In this document: in pieces, positions 45,440 to 56,886 of the stretch | Layout: each line of letters starts with the position of its first letter | Position numbering within the stretch: position 1 is the stretch's first letter | Position numbers and translations under genes: made by a program | The notes under the pieces: generated by a model | What the model was told of the DNA's origin: nothing | Seen by the model: only the letters and a program-made list of their open reading frames with translations | The model's database searches: none | Assembly (NCBI GenBank): GCA_023053685.1 | Contig: JALIGW010000005.1 | Span: 31,553,480 to 31,617,479, forward strand | Reading direction: 5' to 3' | From: Diadophis punctatus similis | Taxonomy: Eukaryota; Chordata; Lepidosauria; Squamata; Dipsadidae | Length of the DNA stretch: 64,000 nt

Positions 45440-48400
45440 CAATAAGGCATATGCAGCCTTATTAAGAAAAGGAGGAAGCGTGGTTACAGTTGTGAATTCA
45501 AAATCCTCAGGCTGAAGATTTCCATCCAAATGATGCTTCCTGTGCAACGATAAAATTCAGAACAGTGTTTTAAAGCAAGGTTCATCGTGGCGAGGCCGAA
45601 AGTACCTTTGTTTACGACAGGATCTTAGTTCTGAAAACTGTAATAAAGTATCAAGATGCATGTAATTGTAGGGAAGGAAAGAAACAGCGCTTTCTTGATT
45701 AAGGCTTCTGAATGTCTTTCAAGAACCTTCTCTGCCTCTCTTTGCCCACTCCCACCCCAATCCTCCCACTGCCTCCTTCCAGTGAAGAGGAGAGAAGCTA
45801 GTCTGTTATTTGTTCCGTAAACTGGAAAGCCTTGTGTGCTTCTTCCTTAAAGTTCAGAGTTCCTGGTTCAGCAATGATAGTTCATTCAATAAAATGATTG
45901 TCCAGATTTCCAGAATGGCCCATATTGTACCGATCTGGGTCCACAGTTGACCTTTCAGCCTACAAATAACAAGGCTCAGTTTCTGGATTGTCCTGGCTTG
46001 TAGCTTATAGAAATATATGGATAGTCTTTTCAAATAGTTTTCTGAATTTGCGCATTAAAATATAACAGAAATATGATTTTGGTTTTACTGGCATTGCAGT
46101 GATTATGTTTGTACAGTGACTCCACATTCATATTTTATTTGTTAGGGTTAACAGTTTGCACATCGAGAAATATGTGTGTGGGGGGTTTGGTCAGATTGTT
46201 GTGATTCACATTTTTTCAAGTACCAACCCCACAATATTTCCCACAAATTTCTGACTAAGTTAAAATGCTGCTTGGAGGAAACTATTCAGGGAGGAAAAAA
46301 TACTTTGGTATGATTTTGTGCAAATGTCCTATGAACAATTGGTATTTTTTCCCAATTTCTTCCCATTGGTTTTAGCTTGCTTTATGAGATTTTGCATTTT
46401 GTGATTCCTAAAGTCAGAAATGTAGCTTAGAAGCCAGCTATGTGTTTTGAGGTGCTTCAGAAATGGCCTACTCCTATAAACATGGCAAATTCAAAGACTG
46501 ATTGGATCAATTGGCCACATTGGTAATTCCAATGTTGCACAGGAGCAACTACCTTGTTTAGTTACCATTTGAGGTTACGAAGGTAATGGATATGTAGCTT
46601 TATGACCAGTCCTCACATTTATGACCCTTGCAGCTCTGTAAAGCAAAGGAAATCTAAAGTAAGATCATAAGCACAATTGCAGTTTTACTTAGCGACCACT
46701 TTACTTAAGACTAAGTTGCCAGTTGCAATTGTGGTTGCTATATGAGGACTGTCTATATGTCAATTGCATACACTTTGAAGTATCTGTCCTATGTGAGGCA
46801 AGAGAGCTGGGAGGGAGGGAGGAAACCACATCTTCAGTATAGACTATTTTATTTGTATTTATTTGTCCAGTAAAATTAGGGATATTGTTTATTTAAATGT
46901 GTATTATACAATGCATGCAATTTGTTGAGCACAAATGTATTAGCTGAATAGATACATGTCTCTTTGTGCACATTTGTCTAAATATTTATTTACTTTTTAC
47001 ATTATGAGAATTTTTTTGGGGGGGGAACCCAAATTGTTATTTAGAATTTAGGTTTATTCTTATACATGTCTCTGAGCTTCCTCAATTTACATTCTGTAAA
47101 ATGGGTATGGATGACAGATACGCATTCACTCTCTATGTTCTATTTGTATCTTTTTTTTATCCTCACATGAGGGAATGTGTTTTTTAAAATTGGCCATTTA
47201 ATAAGAGTGCTCATAGCACACTCTTACAATTCCAAATTCGTTTATTGAACTCAAGGGTTAGAAAACTTCTAAAGTCACATAGACCCAATTTTATGAAAAC
47301 TAAACCAGACCTGAATTTTTTTAATCTCTGAAATACCACTGGAGTCATGCACTCTATGTGAATTAACCAAATATAATCATTTTTAAAAACAAGCAAATAT
47401 AGTACAGTATCATTATAAAATGCAATTACAATAAAACCAGACATATACAGAAAGAAATAGATGCTGTTTTTATATGGTAAAAATGGTGCACTAATAAGGT
47501 TGACTAATGATGTTGATAGGAGCAAAACATTGCTAATTTGCCAGACCATACCACTTTAATAGCCACATGGCAAAGAGTTGAGAAATCAAATGAGGAATTG
47601 TTTTTTTTTTCTCATTCCTGAATCAGTTTAGCCTTTCCCAGAGACTCTCCCTCAAAATGGGATGATGATCAACATTCATTCTTATTTTATTTATACTGGA
47701 TTTAGAAGTAATAACTGGAACAGTTCAGCAAAAACAGGTATTTCTTATCTTCTGTTATAATTATTCATTGGTTTAGTCTATTTTTCCTTGAAGTTTCAGG
47801 CAAGTGAGTAGCACCGAAGGGTTCCCTTGTCAAATATATATGCAATTTGTTCCTTTAGGAGGGTCAGTTTCCATTCAAAGTGATCCAGCTGTTTTCATCT
47901 GCCACTGTCAGCACATCTGTTTCTTTTTGCTGTTAGGGAGAACAGCATTGTTCTGCTGTTGTTGCAATTTACTTTCTCTTTCCCTAGAGCAGCTGACCCT
48001 TGTGAACCTTGGAATGTACTTTGTAGAATAGTCTGGGAAATCCATTGTAAATCAACCACATTTGCTATTCTGCCACTTGAATGCTTGTTTCACTGAAATG
48101 ATCAGCTGGCCTGGCACTTTTCTGCAACAAAGAATAAAGCTACAGCTAGAAGGAAACTGCCTTTTGCCAAGACATTCTCTTCAGAAAAGAAATTGTGCCA
48201 GCTTGGAAGGTTTTAGGTCATGCTTGTTTTGGATTGTTTTGTCCAACGAGTCTAGAGGACACCAACTTGGGGTAGACTCTACACAGATGTTTTAAAGAGG
48301 ATATAGGTGGAGGAAGAGGAATATACTGAAAAATATGTGCATTCAGAGGTGTGGATAGTTAGGTTTGGGAAAATGGAATTGTTTCTTTTACTGCTTTTCA

Positions 48401-48620
48401 AAGTTCTGTTTATTTTAGTTAATATTTTCTATTCTTAGCCTCATAGTGTTTAATCATCCAGTCTACTTTTCATGTTAAAATAAAAAGGATTATGACTAGG
48501 GAAATGTAGAATAATTTGCTTGCTCCATCATGAAACTTGCTTATAACTTTACACCAATTGTTGCTTTCAATCTATTCACAGGGTTATTTTAGAGGAAGGA
48601 CAATAACAATAGGCAGGAAA
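45440..48620. other. Intronic DNA; one diverged TIR-repeat copy
   Basis: 46545-46765 is a worn copy of the dispersed GAGGACTACCTGTA family (AATTGTGGTTGCTATATGAGG at its right end). The rest shows no gene or clear element. Frames such as 47211-47549 (-, 112 codons) have no recognisable motif. Confidence 0.5.
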
Positions 48621-48629
48621 TTACAGAAT

Positions 48630-48856
48630 GAGCCGAGATGGTGCAGTGGTTAAATGCAGCACTGCAGGCTACTGCTAGTTCAGCAGTTCAGCTGTTCAAA
48701 TCTCACCGGCTCAAGGTTGACTCAGCCTTCCATCTTTCTGAGGTCGGTAAAATGAGGACCCAGATTGTTGGGGGCAATATGCTGAACTCTGTAAACCGCT
48801 TAGAGAGGGCTGTAAAGCACTATGAAGCGGTATATAAGTCTAAGTGCTATTGCTAT
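48630..48856 (+). mobile_element. tRNA-derived SINE with Bov-B-type tail (Sauria-SINE-like)
   Basis: An A box region GGTGCAGTGGTTAAATGC and a B box GTTCAAATC (48694-48702) are followed by CTCAAGGTTGACTCAGCCTT and a 3' part AAGCACTATGAAGCGGTATA ending in the (TTGCTA)n-type repeat. This structure matches SINEs of squamates mobilised by Bov-B LINEs. The family name is from memory. Confidence 0.85.
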
Positions 48857-49390
48857 TGCTATAATAACAGAGTTGGAAGGTCTTCTAGTCCAACCCCTGC
48901 TCAAGCAGGAAACCCTATACCACTTCAGACAAATGGTTGTCCAATATCTTCTTAAAAACCTTCAGCGGTGGAGCATTCACAACTTCTGGAGGCAAGCTAT
49001 TCCGCTGATTAATTGTTCTAACTGGGAAGAAATTTCGCCTTAGTTCTAAGCTAGTTCTCTCCTTGATTAGTTTCCATCCATTGCTTCTTGTCCTGCCTTC
49101 AGGTGCTTTGGAGAATAGATTGAGCCCCTCTTCTTTGTGGCAGCCCCTTAGATATTGGAACACTGCTATTGTGTCACCCCTAGTCCTTCTTTTCATTAAA
49201 CTAGACATACCCAATTCCAGCAACCTTACTTCATATGTTTTAGCCTCCAGTCCACTAATCAACTTTGTTGCTCTTCTCTGCACTCTTTCTAGGGTCTCAA
49301 CATATTTTTATATCATGGCAATCAAAACCGGATGTAATATTCTAAATGTGGTCTTACCAAGGCATTATAAGGGGTATTAACACTTCAATA
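48857..49390 (-). mobile_element. CR1 LINE 3' part, antisense
   Basis: The minus strand carries the ORF2 C-terminus: 'RRTRGDTIAVFQYLRGCHKE', 'NQRNSLPPEVVNAP' and 'VFKKILDNHL'. Its 3' end (GACTAGAAGACCTTCCAACT in minus orientation) abuts the SINE tail directly. Upstream protein sequence continues to about 49390 with stops. Confidence 0.92.
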
Positions 49391-49496
49391 CATAATAGTG
49401 TTCGACTAGCAAGAATAGACAAAATCTATAACTTAGAGTCCTCCAGAAATTTGTATCATCCACAGTTGGCATAGCCAGTGTTGATTGCAATTGATT

Positions 49497-49660
49497 TTAT
49501 TATTATTATTATTTAAATTTGATTTGTCAAGCATGTATAACATAACAGATATAAGTATGAACATGATTAAGAATGCAAGAAATGGATACGAATAAATGGG
49601 GACAGTAGGATAGGGACGCTTATGCATGCTCCTTACAAACCTAATAGGAATGGGGTGAGG
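49497..49660. mobile_element. LINE 3' end, L3/CR1-like
   Basis: A (TTA)n run followed by TTTGTCAAGCATGTATAACA and further on CCTTACAAACCTAATAGGAA is typical of a common snake LINE 3' end. Assigned by general resemblance only. Confidence 0.5.
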
Positions 49661-50331
49661 TGAGGTGATGAAATTTTGTAGTTCCAGACTGGGACCCAGG
49701 CTGATTAGGGTGAAAGGATCGACATTTTGCTAAATCCTCATTTTTGGGGGAGGTTATCTTTATTTGCTTTATTTGGTCCCAGTATTTTCTGCACATATAT
49801 ATATCACCCCATTTGTTCTGATTTGTTTTTTCCTTCATCTATGCCTACCTCTTCGAACCTTCTTTATATTACGGGAGTTCCCATTCTGGTGCCTTCCAAA
49901 TATGTTGAATTTCAGCTCCCATAATACTCAAGAGAAGATTGCCTATAAATTGTGCAATGCAGTTTCTATGCCAGCGTTATTTTACATGCTGCCCTATTGT
50001 TTTCAGTGAGCTGTACTGTGCCCACAGTTTTAGGCAATCCATTTTACCACAGAAGCAAAGCCCACTGAGTACAACGCAACACACCCATTAGAGGAGAAAG
50101 CTTCCTTCAGACGAAGGAGACATCCTTATGACTGGTGGGTCACACTATACCAGGCTGGCCACAAAGTGATAGTCCTAGCATGGACTGTCCCATACAAGTG
50201 GAAAGGGCCAGTTTCTGGTCAGCTGCAAATAAGGTTTTGAGACTGGATTCCTTGAACTGAGCAGAGGAAAAACTTCTTTCCAGTCTTTTCTGAGCCCAGC
50301 ATAAGTTGCACAAAGTAAAAAGGCTTATGTA

Positions 50332-50609
50332 CAGGGGTGAAATCTAGCAGGTTCTGACAGGTTCTGGAGAACTGATAGCGGAAATTTTGAGTAGTTCGGA
50401 GAACCGGCAAATACCACCTCTGGGCTGGCCCCAGAGTGGGGAGGGAATGGGGATTTTGCAATATCCTTCCCCCAGGAGTGGGGAAGGAATGGGAATTTTG
50501 CAGTATCCTTCCCCTGCCACGCCCACAAAGCCACGCCCACAAAGCCAAGCCATGCCCACAAAGCCACGGCCACAGAACCGGTAGTAAAAAAAGTTGGATT
50601 TCACCACTG
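50332..50609. mobile_element. Non-autonomous hAT element (CAGGGGTGAAATC ends)
   Basis: 278 bp. The ends CAGGGGTGAAATCTAGCAGG and GGATTTCACCACTG are inverted. Exact 8-bp duplication CTTATGTA. The interior has duplicated words (GGGGAGGGAATGGGGATTTTGC and GGGGAAGGAATGGGAATTTTGC, offset by about 47 nt) and repeats of CCACGCCCACAAAG. Confidence 0.93.
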
Positions 50610-50654
50610 CTTATGTATATTATTTGCTTTCAAGTTGATTGGGAACAAAAAATA

Positions 50655-51060
50655 TACAGGTAGCCCTCAACTTGCAACTGGTGGCTTAGAACCATTTGAA
50701 GTTTCAATAGACCTACCTGTGGATACTTATGACCCAGATTTGAAGTTCCGATGGTCAGAGACCATCCCCATGATCAAATTTTGAATGATTGGCAATGCAA
50801 CCATATTTATGGCCATTTGCAGCATCCCACGTCTTACTACAATTTTACCATAAACTGGCATTTACTTCTGGGTTTTGGCAAAATCACACCTACAGCATAC
50901 CAGTTTACTTAACAACTGTGGCCTTCACTTAATGACCGCCCCCAAAAGGTCATAAAATTAGTTTGGTCACATGATCAACCCATTTTACAACCATTATCAA
51001 TTATAACCATGATGGGCAGTCTCCATTATGCTTGTAACTCAAGAACTCCCTGCAATTAAT
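50655..51060. mobile_element. Dispersed terminal-inverted-repeat element
   Basis: Left end ACAGGTAGCCCTCAACTTGC, right end TTGTAACTCAAGAACTCCCTGCA. Diverged but near full length. Inner block ACAACTGTGGCCTTCACTTAATGACC spans 50913-50938. Confidence 0.75.
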
Positions 51061-51170
51061 ATTTTTTATATTTTCTCCATTACCAGGAGGGGGAGCAATG
51101 GAGTTGCATCACCTACCACTGTTTTCCTTTCATATTTGCTTTTTCCAATGCTGGAAAGAATACTTTAGGC

Positions 51171-51770
51171 CAGTGATGGCGAACCTATGGCACGCGTGCC
51201 ACAGGTGGCACACAGAGCCATATCTGAGAGCACACGAGGTGTTGCCCTATGTCAGCTCCAGCGCTCATACGCGCACTGGCCAGCTGATTTTCGGCCTTTT
51301 TGGCCGTTTTCGTTCTCCCCAGGCTTCAGGAAAGCCTCCTGAAGCCTGGGGACGGTGAAAAACGGCCCAATGGGCCAACCGGAAGTTCACTTTTGTGTGT
51401 CACCCCCAGCCTCCTTTTCGCTGTCACAGGTCTTCAGAACTTCTTCAGCTTTGGACAGTTGCAGCCAAGCCTTCCACACCTTGGCCCATTTCTTCTGCAG
51501 CCGGCAAGGCTTTCCTGAAGGCCTCTGCAGCCGATAACAGAGCTCCAGATTGATCCGGAGTTCTGTTATCGGCTAGAGAGGCCTTCAAGAAAGGCTGTTA
51601 GGAAAAGCCTCTGCACCGGGGGGATTGTGTGCATGTGTGTGGGGGAAGCGCAGGGGTTGTGCGCATGCGGGGGGAGGCCATTGCATTATTTGTGTGGGCA
51701 TGCGCGTGCATGCTATTGTGCTCGCGCGCACCCTTTTGGCATCCGAGCCAAAAAAGGTTCGCCATCACTG
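51171..51770. mobile_element. Non-autonomous hAT element, family A (CAGTGATGGCGAACCT ends)
   Basis: 600 bp. Perfect inverted ends CAGTGATGGCGAACCT / AGGTTCGCCATCACTG and exact 8-bp duplication CTTTAGGC (51163-51170, 51771-51778). The interior is GC-rich with two short hairpins (near 51320-51355 and 51535-51575). It lies 161 nt before AFAP1L2 exon 2. Same family as 1427-1882. Confidence 0.96.
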
Positions 51771-51931
51771 CTTTAGGCTAATCCAAAACTTGATACGCAG
51801 ACATATACAATTAGAGATTGTAACCCTCATTATACAAAGACAAAGAATTGTTTTAAAAATTCCTGGATTACATAAAAGCCATTTGGCATTGGATGTAATA
51901 AATAAGCTAGTTTATTTCATATCTCTTTTAG

Positions 51932-52060
51932 CTCTGGAACAACTGCTGACAGAACTTGAAGATTTTCTGAAGATACTAGATAAAGAGAATCTCAGCAGCA
52001 CAGCTGTAGTCAAAAAAGGTTTTCTGGCTGACCTCCTTCGGCTTTGCACAAAATCAAGTG
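51932..52060 (+). CDS. AFAP1L2: AFAP1L2 coding exon 2
   Basis: 129 nt, phase 1 at both ends. It codes for residues 6-48, the N-terminal segment that follows M-D-K-Y-K. Recognisable blocks are ALEQLLTELEDFLKILD, ENLSSTAVVKK and LLRLCTKSS. The human protein has ALEQLLTELDDFLKILDQEN and VKKSCLAELLRLYTKSSSS at the same places. The segment looks helical with a leucine pattern. The acceptor is TTTATTTCATATCTCTTTTAG and the donor AAGTG|GTAAGC. An open frame extends upstream into the intron only by chance. Codon use is ordinary. A hAT element lies close upstream. Confidence 0.97.
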
Positions 52061-53179
52061 GTAAGCAAAATCAGGTGAACAATTATTGACTTTGGAAGGT
52101 TTATCTGTCTTGCTGGTACCCCCGTCTGTCTATTTCTCATTTTTGTTTGAATCCTATTCCCAAATGAGATGTAAAAGGGAAACAAATATCCTTTATCAGC
52201 ATGAAAACAAACTTATTTATTGGGATATATGTGTTTGAGGACTGGGATCTATTTAATTAGGTGCAAACCTTGTTATCAGTTGCTCAGAATATGTTTACAG
52301 ATACTACACATTTACAGATGGTGGTGGGAATTAAAAATGGATAAAAAGATGATGGAATTTTTGTTCAGTTGTGTTTCTCCTAATTTGCTTTATAAATTAA
52401 AGACATTCAAGATGACAGCAAAGTTCATAAGAGTGTGCAATAAAATTTATTCCCTTCCTTTTATTGTAAACATTATAAATTATTTTTATTCACTGAAGTT
52501 TGCTAATAAGATTAATTTGCATGGGATGAATCCAGGGGTGGGTTCTAACTTTCCTCGCTGCCGGTTTGCTTCCTCCTGTGATGCGTGGCCGCGCATGCGC
52601 TTTGCGCACATGCGCAGTAGCAAAAAATCAGAAAAAAAGCAAAAAAAGAGAGCCAAAAAACAAGACGGCGATGCATGCGCAGAAGAAAAAAAACTGGGAA
52701 AAAATAAAAAAAAATTCCAAAAAAAATCCAAAAAGAGATGGCAGCCTCCACGGACTGGCACCGACCGATCCAATTCCGTGACGTCATCGTGACGTTACCA
52801 GCGGGTTGCTACCGGTTCAGGCGAACCGGTCTGAACCGGGAGGAACCCACCTGTGGATGAATCACCTTATCTTTTGCCCTTTACAAAGTTCTCATTTTCC
52901 TATTTTACTCAAGATAAATTCTTCAGGAACAAAGTGCAGTAAAGTGCTTCTCACGAGAACAGAGAATCTCTGGGAAGGGAAGACCAAAATGCTTTTATAA
53001 CTTGTTTAAAATATCTGCTATAGAGTAAAGCACATAAATTAGCTTATCACACTGCAAGTGCAAGAGTCATGCTGGGTAATGACAATGGGAATGATGGCCC
53101 ACATATCATTGGGGATACTGCTGTACATGTACACACAACAAAATGCAAAGCAGTATTGTAAAGTATTTTTACACTGTAG
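52061..53179 (+). other. AFAP1L2: AFAP1L2 intron 2 (1119 bp)
   Basis: GT-AG intron containing one family B hAT element (52533-52855), which accounts for about 29% of its length. The acceptor is weak in pyrimidines (AAGTATTTTTACACTGTAG). Confidence 0.95.
52533..52855 (+). mobile_element. Non-autonomous hAT element, family B, in intron 2
   Basis: 323 bp, CAGGGGTGGGTTCTAAC ... AGGAACCCACCTGTG, with exact 8-bp duplication GATGAATC (52525-52532, 52856-52863). The interior includes an A-rich stretch with several possible AATAAA-like words on the + strand (AAAATAAAAAAAA near 52701) and GCGCATGCGC words. Same ends and near-identical length as 14180-14501. Confidence 0.95.
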
Positions 53180-53257
53180 GTGGTGATGAAGAATACATTT
53201 ATATGAACAGAGTAACCATAAGTAAACTACATGGGGAACCAGAGAAAGCCAACAAAG
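53180..53257 (+). CDS. AFAP1L2: AFAP1L2 coding exon 3 (YxxM motif)
   Basis: 78 nt, phase 1 at both ends, coding for residues 49-74: GGDEEYIYMNRVTISK and LHGEPEKANK. In human AFAP1L2 the corresponding stretch is SSDEEYIYMNKVTINK. Tyr54 of YIYM (residues 54-57) is the reported docking site for the SH2 domain of the PI3-kinase p85 subunit. Here the motif is intact and, counting from the exon 1 start, falls at exactly the same residue number. Acceptor CACTGTAG|GTGG, donor CAAAG|GTAGGC. The exon's end after the motif is less conserved. Confidence 0.96.
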
Positions 53258-55685
53258 GTAGGCATCAAATGGCTATTGTCATTCAAATGTACCAGTAGAG
53301 GGAACCAAGCTTGAAAATAAACTATTATTGAAACACAAGTATTACCATTCATGGGGGTGGGGGGGAGATATACTGTGTTCCCGTTGTCAGATTTGTGCTC
53401 TTTGATATATTTGCTATCTTATAGTAAAAAATAGATATATATCAAGTATTTTTTCTTGTTTGGCTTAATAGATTGGCCTAATGGATAATATAAATTGTTG
53501 AAAACATATTATTCTTCTATGTTCATTCAGCATCTCTGAATAGTACTTTTCAACTGTATAACATGCATCCATACGAGAGGTGGTTATTCACTTACTTTCC
53601 CTACTGGTTCGCAAATGTGAGTGCACGTGTGCGCTCTCTTGCTTCGCTCGAATGCACCCCTTCCATGCATGCGCACGGCCTTCCACACATGTCCTTTGCT
53701 CATGCACACAGCTTGCATACATGTGTGCGGCTTCAAATTCTGCCTAAATAGGATGGCATAGCACCAGGGCAGGTGGGCAGGCCCCACCCGCAGATCCCGC
53801 AGGTCGCTACTATCGGTTCGCCCGAACCAGTCCGAACCGGCTGACTACCACCTCTGATCCATACCAGAGCACGGGGAACTGCCACATATAGTATGTTCTA
53901 TTCTGTTTTATTAGGATAGATAATAACTGCTTGTGGCCTCTAGGTGGACGGATATTTTGCCTTCAGAAGCTTTTTGTATACATAGATTCTCTTTCTGTGA
54001 ATACTAAAAAGCTCCGTACATAGATATTAAATAGCATGAATACTAAAATCTCCATATGTAGAATGATTCCTTAAGTCAGTACATATATCCATCTCTAGCA
54101 AAGAGTTGGTTTGATACACCCTTACTACTTAATCTGTTTTGGTTTCTGCAGCTGCCCTGCTTGGGTTGGGATTTATAGATGGAAAAATGTAGCCCCTGGT
54201 ATCTGTCTCTAAGTTGTATAGAAACAGAAAATCTGAGAAGACGTGGGAAGAACAGCAGATGTCTGATTTGTTTGGCTAATAAGATTACTATACTATGCAT
54301 AGTTTGTTTTGTTGCTTCCCTTCTTATGCCAGAAAACTATTAAAAGTTTCAGATGCAGAGCTGTTATTGTGGCTCCTCAGGCTCAGTCCCAAAAGAACTG
54401 TGGTTCTAACTTTATTTTTAAATTGTACAAGAATGTAACAAAGTTTATGCCAGATTATTTTCAGTGTCTTGGTAACCACTGCTTACCATTTGGGTAGCTA
54501 TCAGACCATCCAACTTTAGAATACTCTTGTTTTCAGTGAAAGTTTTGCTTAGTATATTTATAGGGATGCTTGAAGTTATTTCAAAAATAACCTCTTTGTG
54601 CATAAAAATAATTTCCAAGTATAGAAATCATGTTCATCTCTCTTTTGTCACCATACCAGAAAATGACAGGTCTGATTCCATCAGTCTTTTGCAGTATATT
54701 ATCCTTGTCATATTTTGGATAGTGTCCCTCACGGTTTTTAGACAGCCTTGAGCACGTTGATAGGAAAACTTGAAGAGAGTTATAGGAGATACATTATAAT
54801 AGACTAAAAATTGTTTCAGGTAGGCTACTGCACCGGAAAGGTTATAAATAGAGAAAATATCATTTGTTTTCTCTGTTCCAGGAATAAGCAATTTGGTGGT
54901 ATTCTCCGTGCTTTGCATTTCGACTTCCATTAGTCCCAGAAAACATGGTCAAATAGGAGATAATTGTGATTGTTGTTAAACTGCTTACTTACATCATGTT
55001 TATGCTTATTTATCATTTAAAAGTCCTTAAATCTATTTTTAAAAAATCACAATGTTTGTTGAATTCGGGGAGACAACATCTGATGTTTTAATCTGGTTAT
55101 AATCATTATAAAATACACTTTTCAGGGATTTTAAACAGGTGTTTTATTCATTTCTTTCCACACACTGTCAATCCCCAAAGAATGAAATAGCTTGTTCTGT
55201 ACCATATACATTTGCAAATTAACTGAAAATAAGGTTGGCAGAATTTACTCTCCTACCACAACTTTTTCTCAGTCAGGTTTTTCTTCCTTGGACTGAAAAG
55301 ACTGAATAACCTGGTAGTTTAAACCAACCTTAGCAACAGTAAGGAAAGGTGAATACTTACAAAATTTAATTTAGGCATCAACTGGGCCTTACAAATAGAC
55401 TGATTATTCATAAGGCATCATGGACCTCGCAGTTTTCAATGATAACTGAAGTATTACTGTACGAGTAATTCTGCAACCACCAAAAGTGTATGTCTTGAGC
55501 TGTATCATTTTTTCACCATATTTTTGGAGTGAAATCAATTGCCATTTTGGTGGTCTAGACTAAGTAGGCTAATTAATCATATTTTTCTTTCAAAACAAAA
55601 GTGAAGCATCTGAGATTATAGCGGAGTATAATTATGTGTAATTACCATTTATTTGTTGTGATTTCTCTTTGGATTATGATGTTAG
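53258..55685 (+). other. AFAP1L2: AFAP1L2 intron 3 (2428 bp)
   Basis: GT-AG intron with a hAT element at 53575-53856. The remainder is AT-rich without a recognised gene or element. Confidence 0.93.
53575..53856. mobile_element. Non-autonomous hAT element (GAGAGGTGGT / ACCACCTCTG ends), in intron 3
   Basis: 282 bp with exact 8-bp duplication ATCCATAC (53567-53574, 53857-53864). The right part TTCGCCCGAACCAGTCCGAA followed by CCGGCTGACTACCACCTCTG resembles family B and the 43.3-kb fragment, so it belongs to a related group. The middle is rich in GCATGCGCAC words. Confidence 0.93.
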
Positions 55686-55774
55686 GTTACCAAGATTCCT
55701 TGTCTAATGGAGAAATGGAGCAGTATTTGTATCCTCCACAGAAAAGTTTGCCAGATCTTCCACATTCAAAAATA
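55686..55774 (+). CDS. AFAP1L2: AFAP1L2 coding exon 4
   Basis: 89 nt, entering in phase 1 and leaving in phase 0. It codes for residues 75-104: YQDSLSNGEMEQYLY, then PPQKSLPDLPHSKI. Human AFAP1L2 has APQKSLPDLPPPKMIPE at this position. The Pro-containing stretch corresponds to a region proposed to contact SH3 domains; in this animal PPPK is replaced by PHSK, which shortens the proline run. The donor is strong (AAATA|GTAAGT) and the acceptor is ATGATGTTAG. Confidence 0.95.
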
Positions 55775-56617
55775 GTAAGTCCCTGATATATTATTTTTTA
55801 AAAAATCATATGGATACATTTTGTGTTAGAATTTGAAGATTCTTCAAGGAGTTGGGTGGCATATAAAAGTTGGACGGCATATAAAAGCGACCAAATAAAT
55901 AAATAAATCTTCCTGCAAGATATATAAATCTGTTGAAGTTCATAGAGCACCCACAAATACTACAAGAAAAAAGAGAAAACTATGCGGGGATATTATTTAT
56001 TTTTGCCTGAACTGGACTTTCATCTTCGTTGTAAATGTTAAGCAACTAGCAAAAACACTTATTTTCATCAATTTCACAGATAACCCTACCTGAATATTTC
56101 CTACCAATTACTTTTGCTGTTGTTGCCCGGCTGTGTTGATAATTGTCTGACTCTATATAGCTGCTGACTCTATCTAGCAGCTATTTTTTGTTGACTTAAT
56201 TATTATACAGAATATTAGAGAAAATCTAAGTTCTATTGTGTGATCACTTGTTTAATCTTGGCTTCATTTGGTAAGATTTGTCTTTTAAGGGATGGCTCAG
56301 CAAATCAGTTCCTGCTTTTTTTGAATACTGTGAAATGAGGTTGCATTACTGAAGTCACGGACAGAAGCTCAGGAATGTCATACGTGATGTACTTTGTGCA
56401 TTAAAAAATAGAAAACCTGCAAAAAATATACGTACAGCATGGACTTAGTGTGGGAGGAAGTGAAAACCTGTGGGTGGTCTGCTGAGGAAATAGCTGTGTA
56501 AACTGCAGTCAAAGAGTGATGAGACGGATTATTACTGTGAAATTCTGCTGCAAGGAGTGAGTGATCCCATCAAGGTAGCTGGAGAAAGGAAGCCTGAGAA
56601 AAATTGAGACTTTAAGA

Positions 56618-56886
56618 CAGTGGTTCTCAACCTTCCTAATGCCGCGACCTGCGACCCGCCGCCATGCCCCCACCGTGACCCACCCCGCCGCCGCGCCCAC
56701 CGCCGCGACCCCCGCCCCACTGCTGCCATTTGGGTTCTTTTATCCTCTGCGCATGCACAAAGCATTCTGCACATGTGCAGAGGGTAAAAGAACCCAAATG
56801 GTGGAGTCCGGGCGAAGTCTCCCGACCCCTGTGAAAGGGTCGTTCGACCCCCAAAGGGGTCGCGACCCCCAGGTTGAGAACCGGTG
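56618..56886 (-). mobile_element. Short SPIN-ended hAT element, inverted, in intron 4
   Basis: 269 bp, CAGTGGTTCTCAACCTTCCT ... CCCAGGTTGAGAACCGGTG, with exact 8-bp duplication CTTTAAGA (56610-56617, 56887-56894). The interior has an inverted repeat around CCTCTGCGCATGCAC / GTGCAGAGGGTAAAA and a GC-rich CCGCCGCC part. It shares its layout with 38602-38877 on the opposite strand. Confidence 0.93.

Noticed and set aside
48630..48705. Possible tRNA gene
   Set aside because: Same reason: the tRNA-like head is continuous with a Bov-B-tailed SINE.
51625..52089. 154-codon frame as an alternative first exon of AFAP1L2
   Set aside because: The frame begins inside a hAT element and reads through the intron into exon 2. 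A proper acceptor lies at 51930-51931 and a fitting exon 1 exists at 2806.
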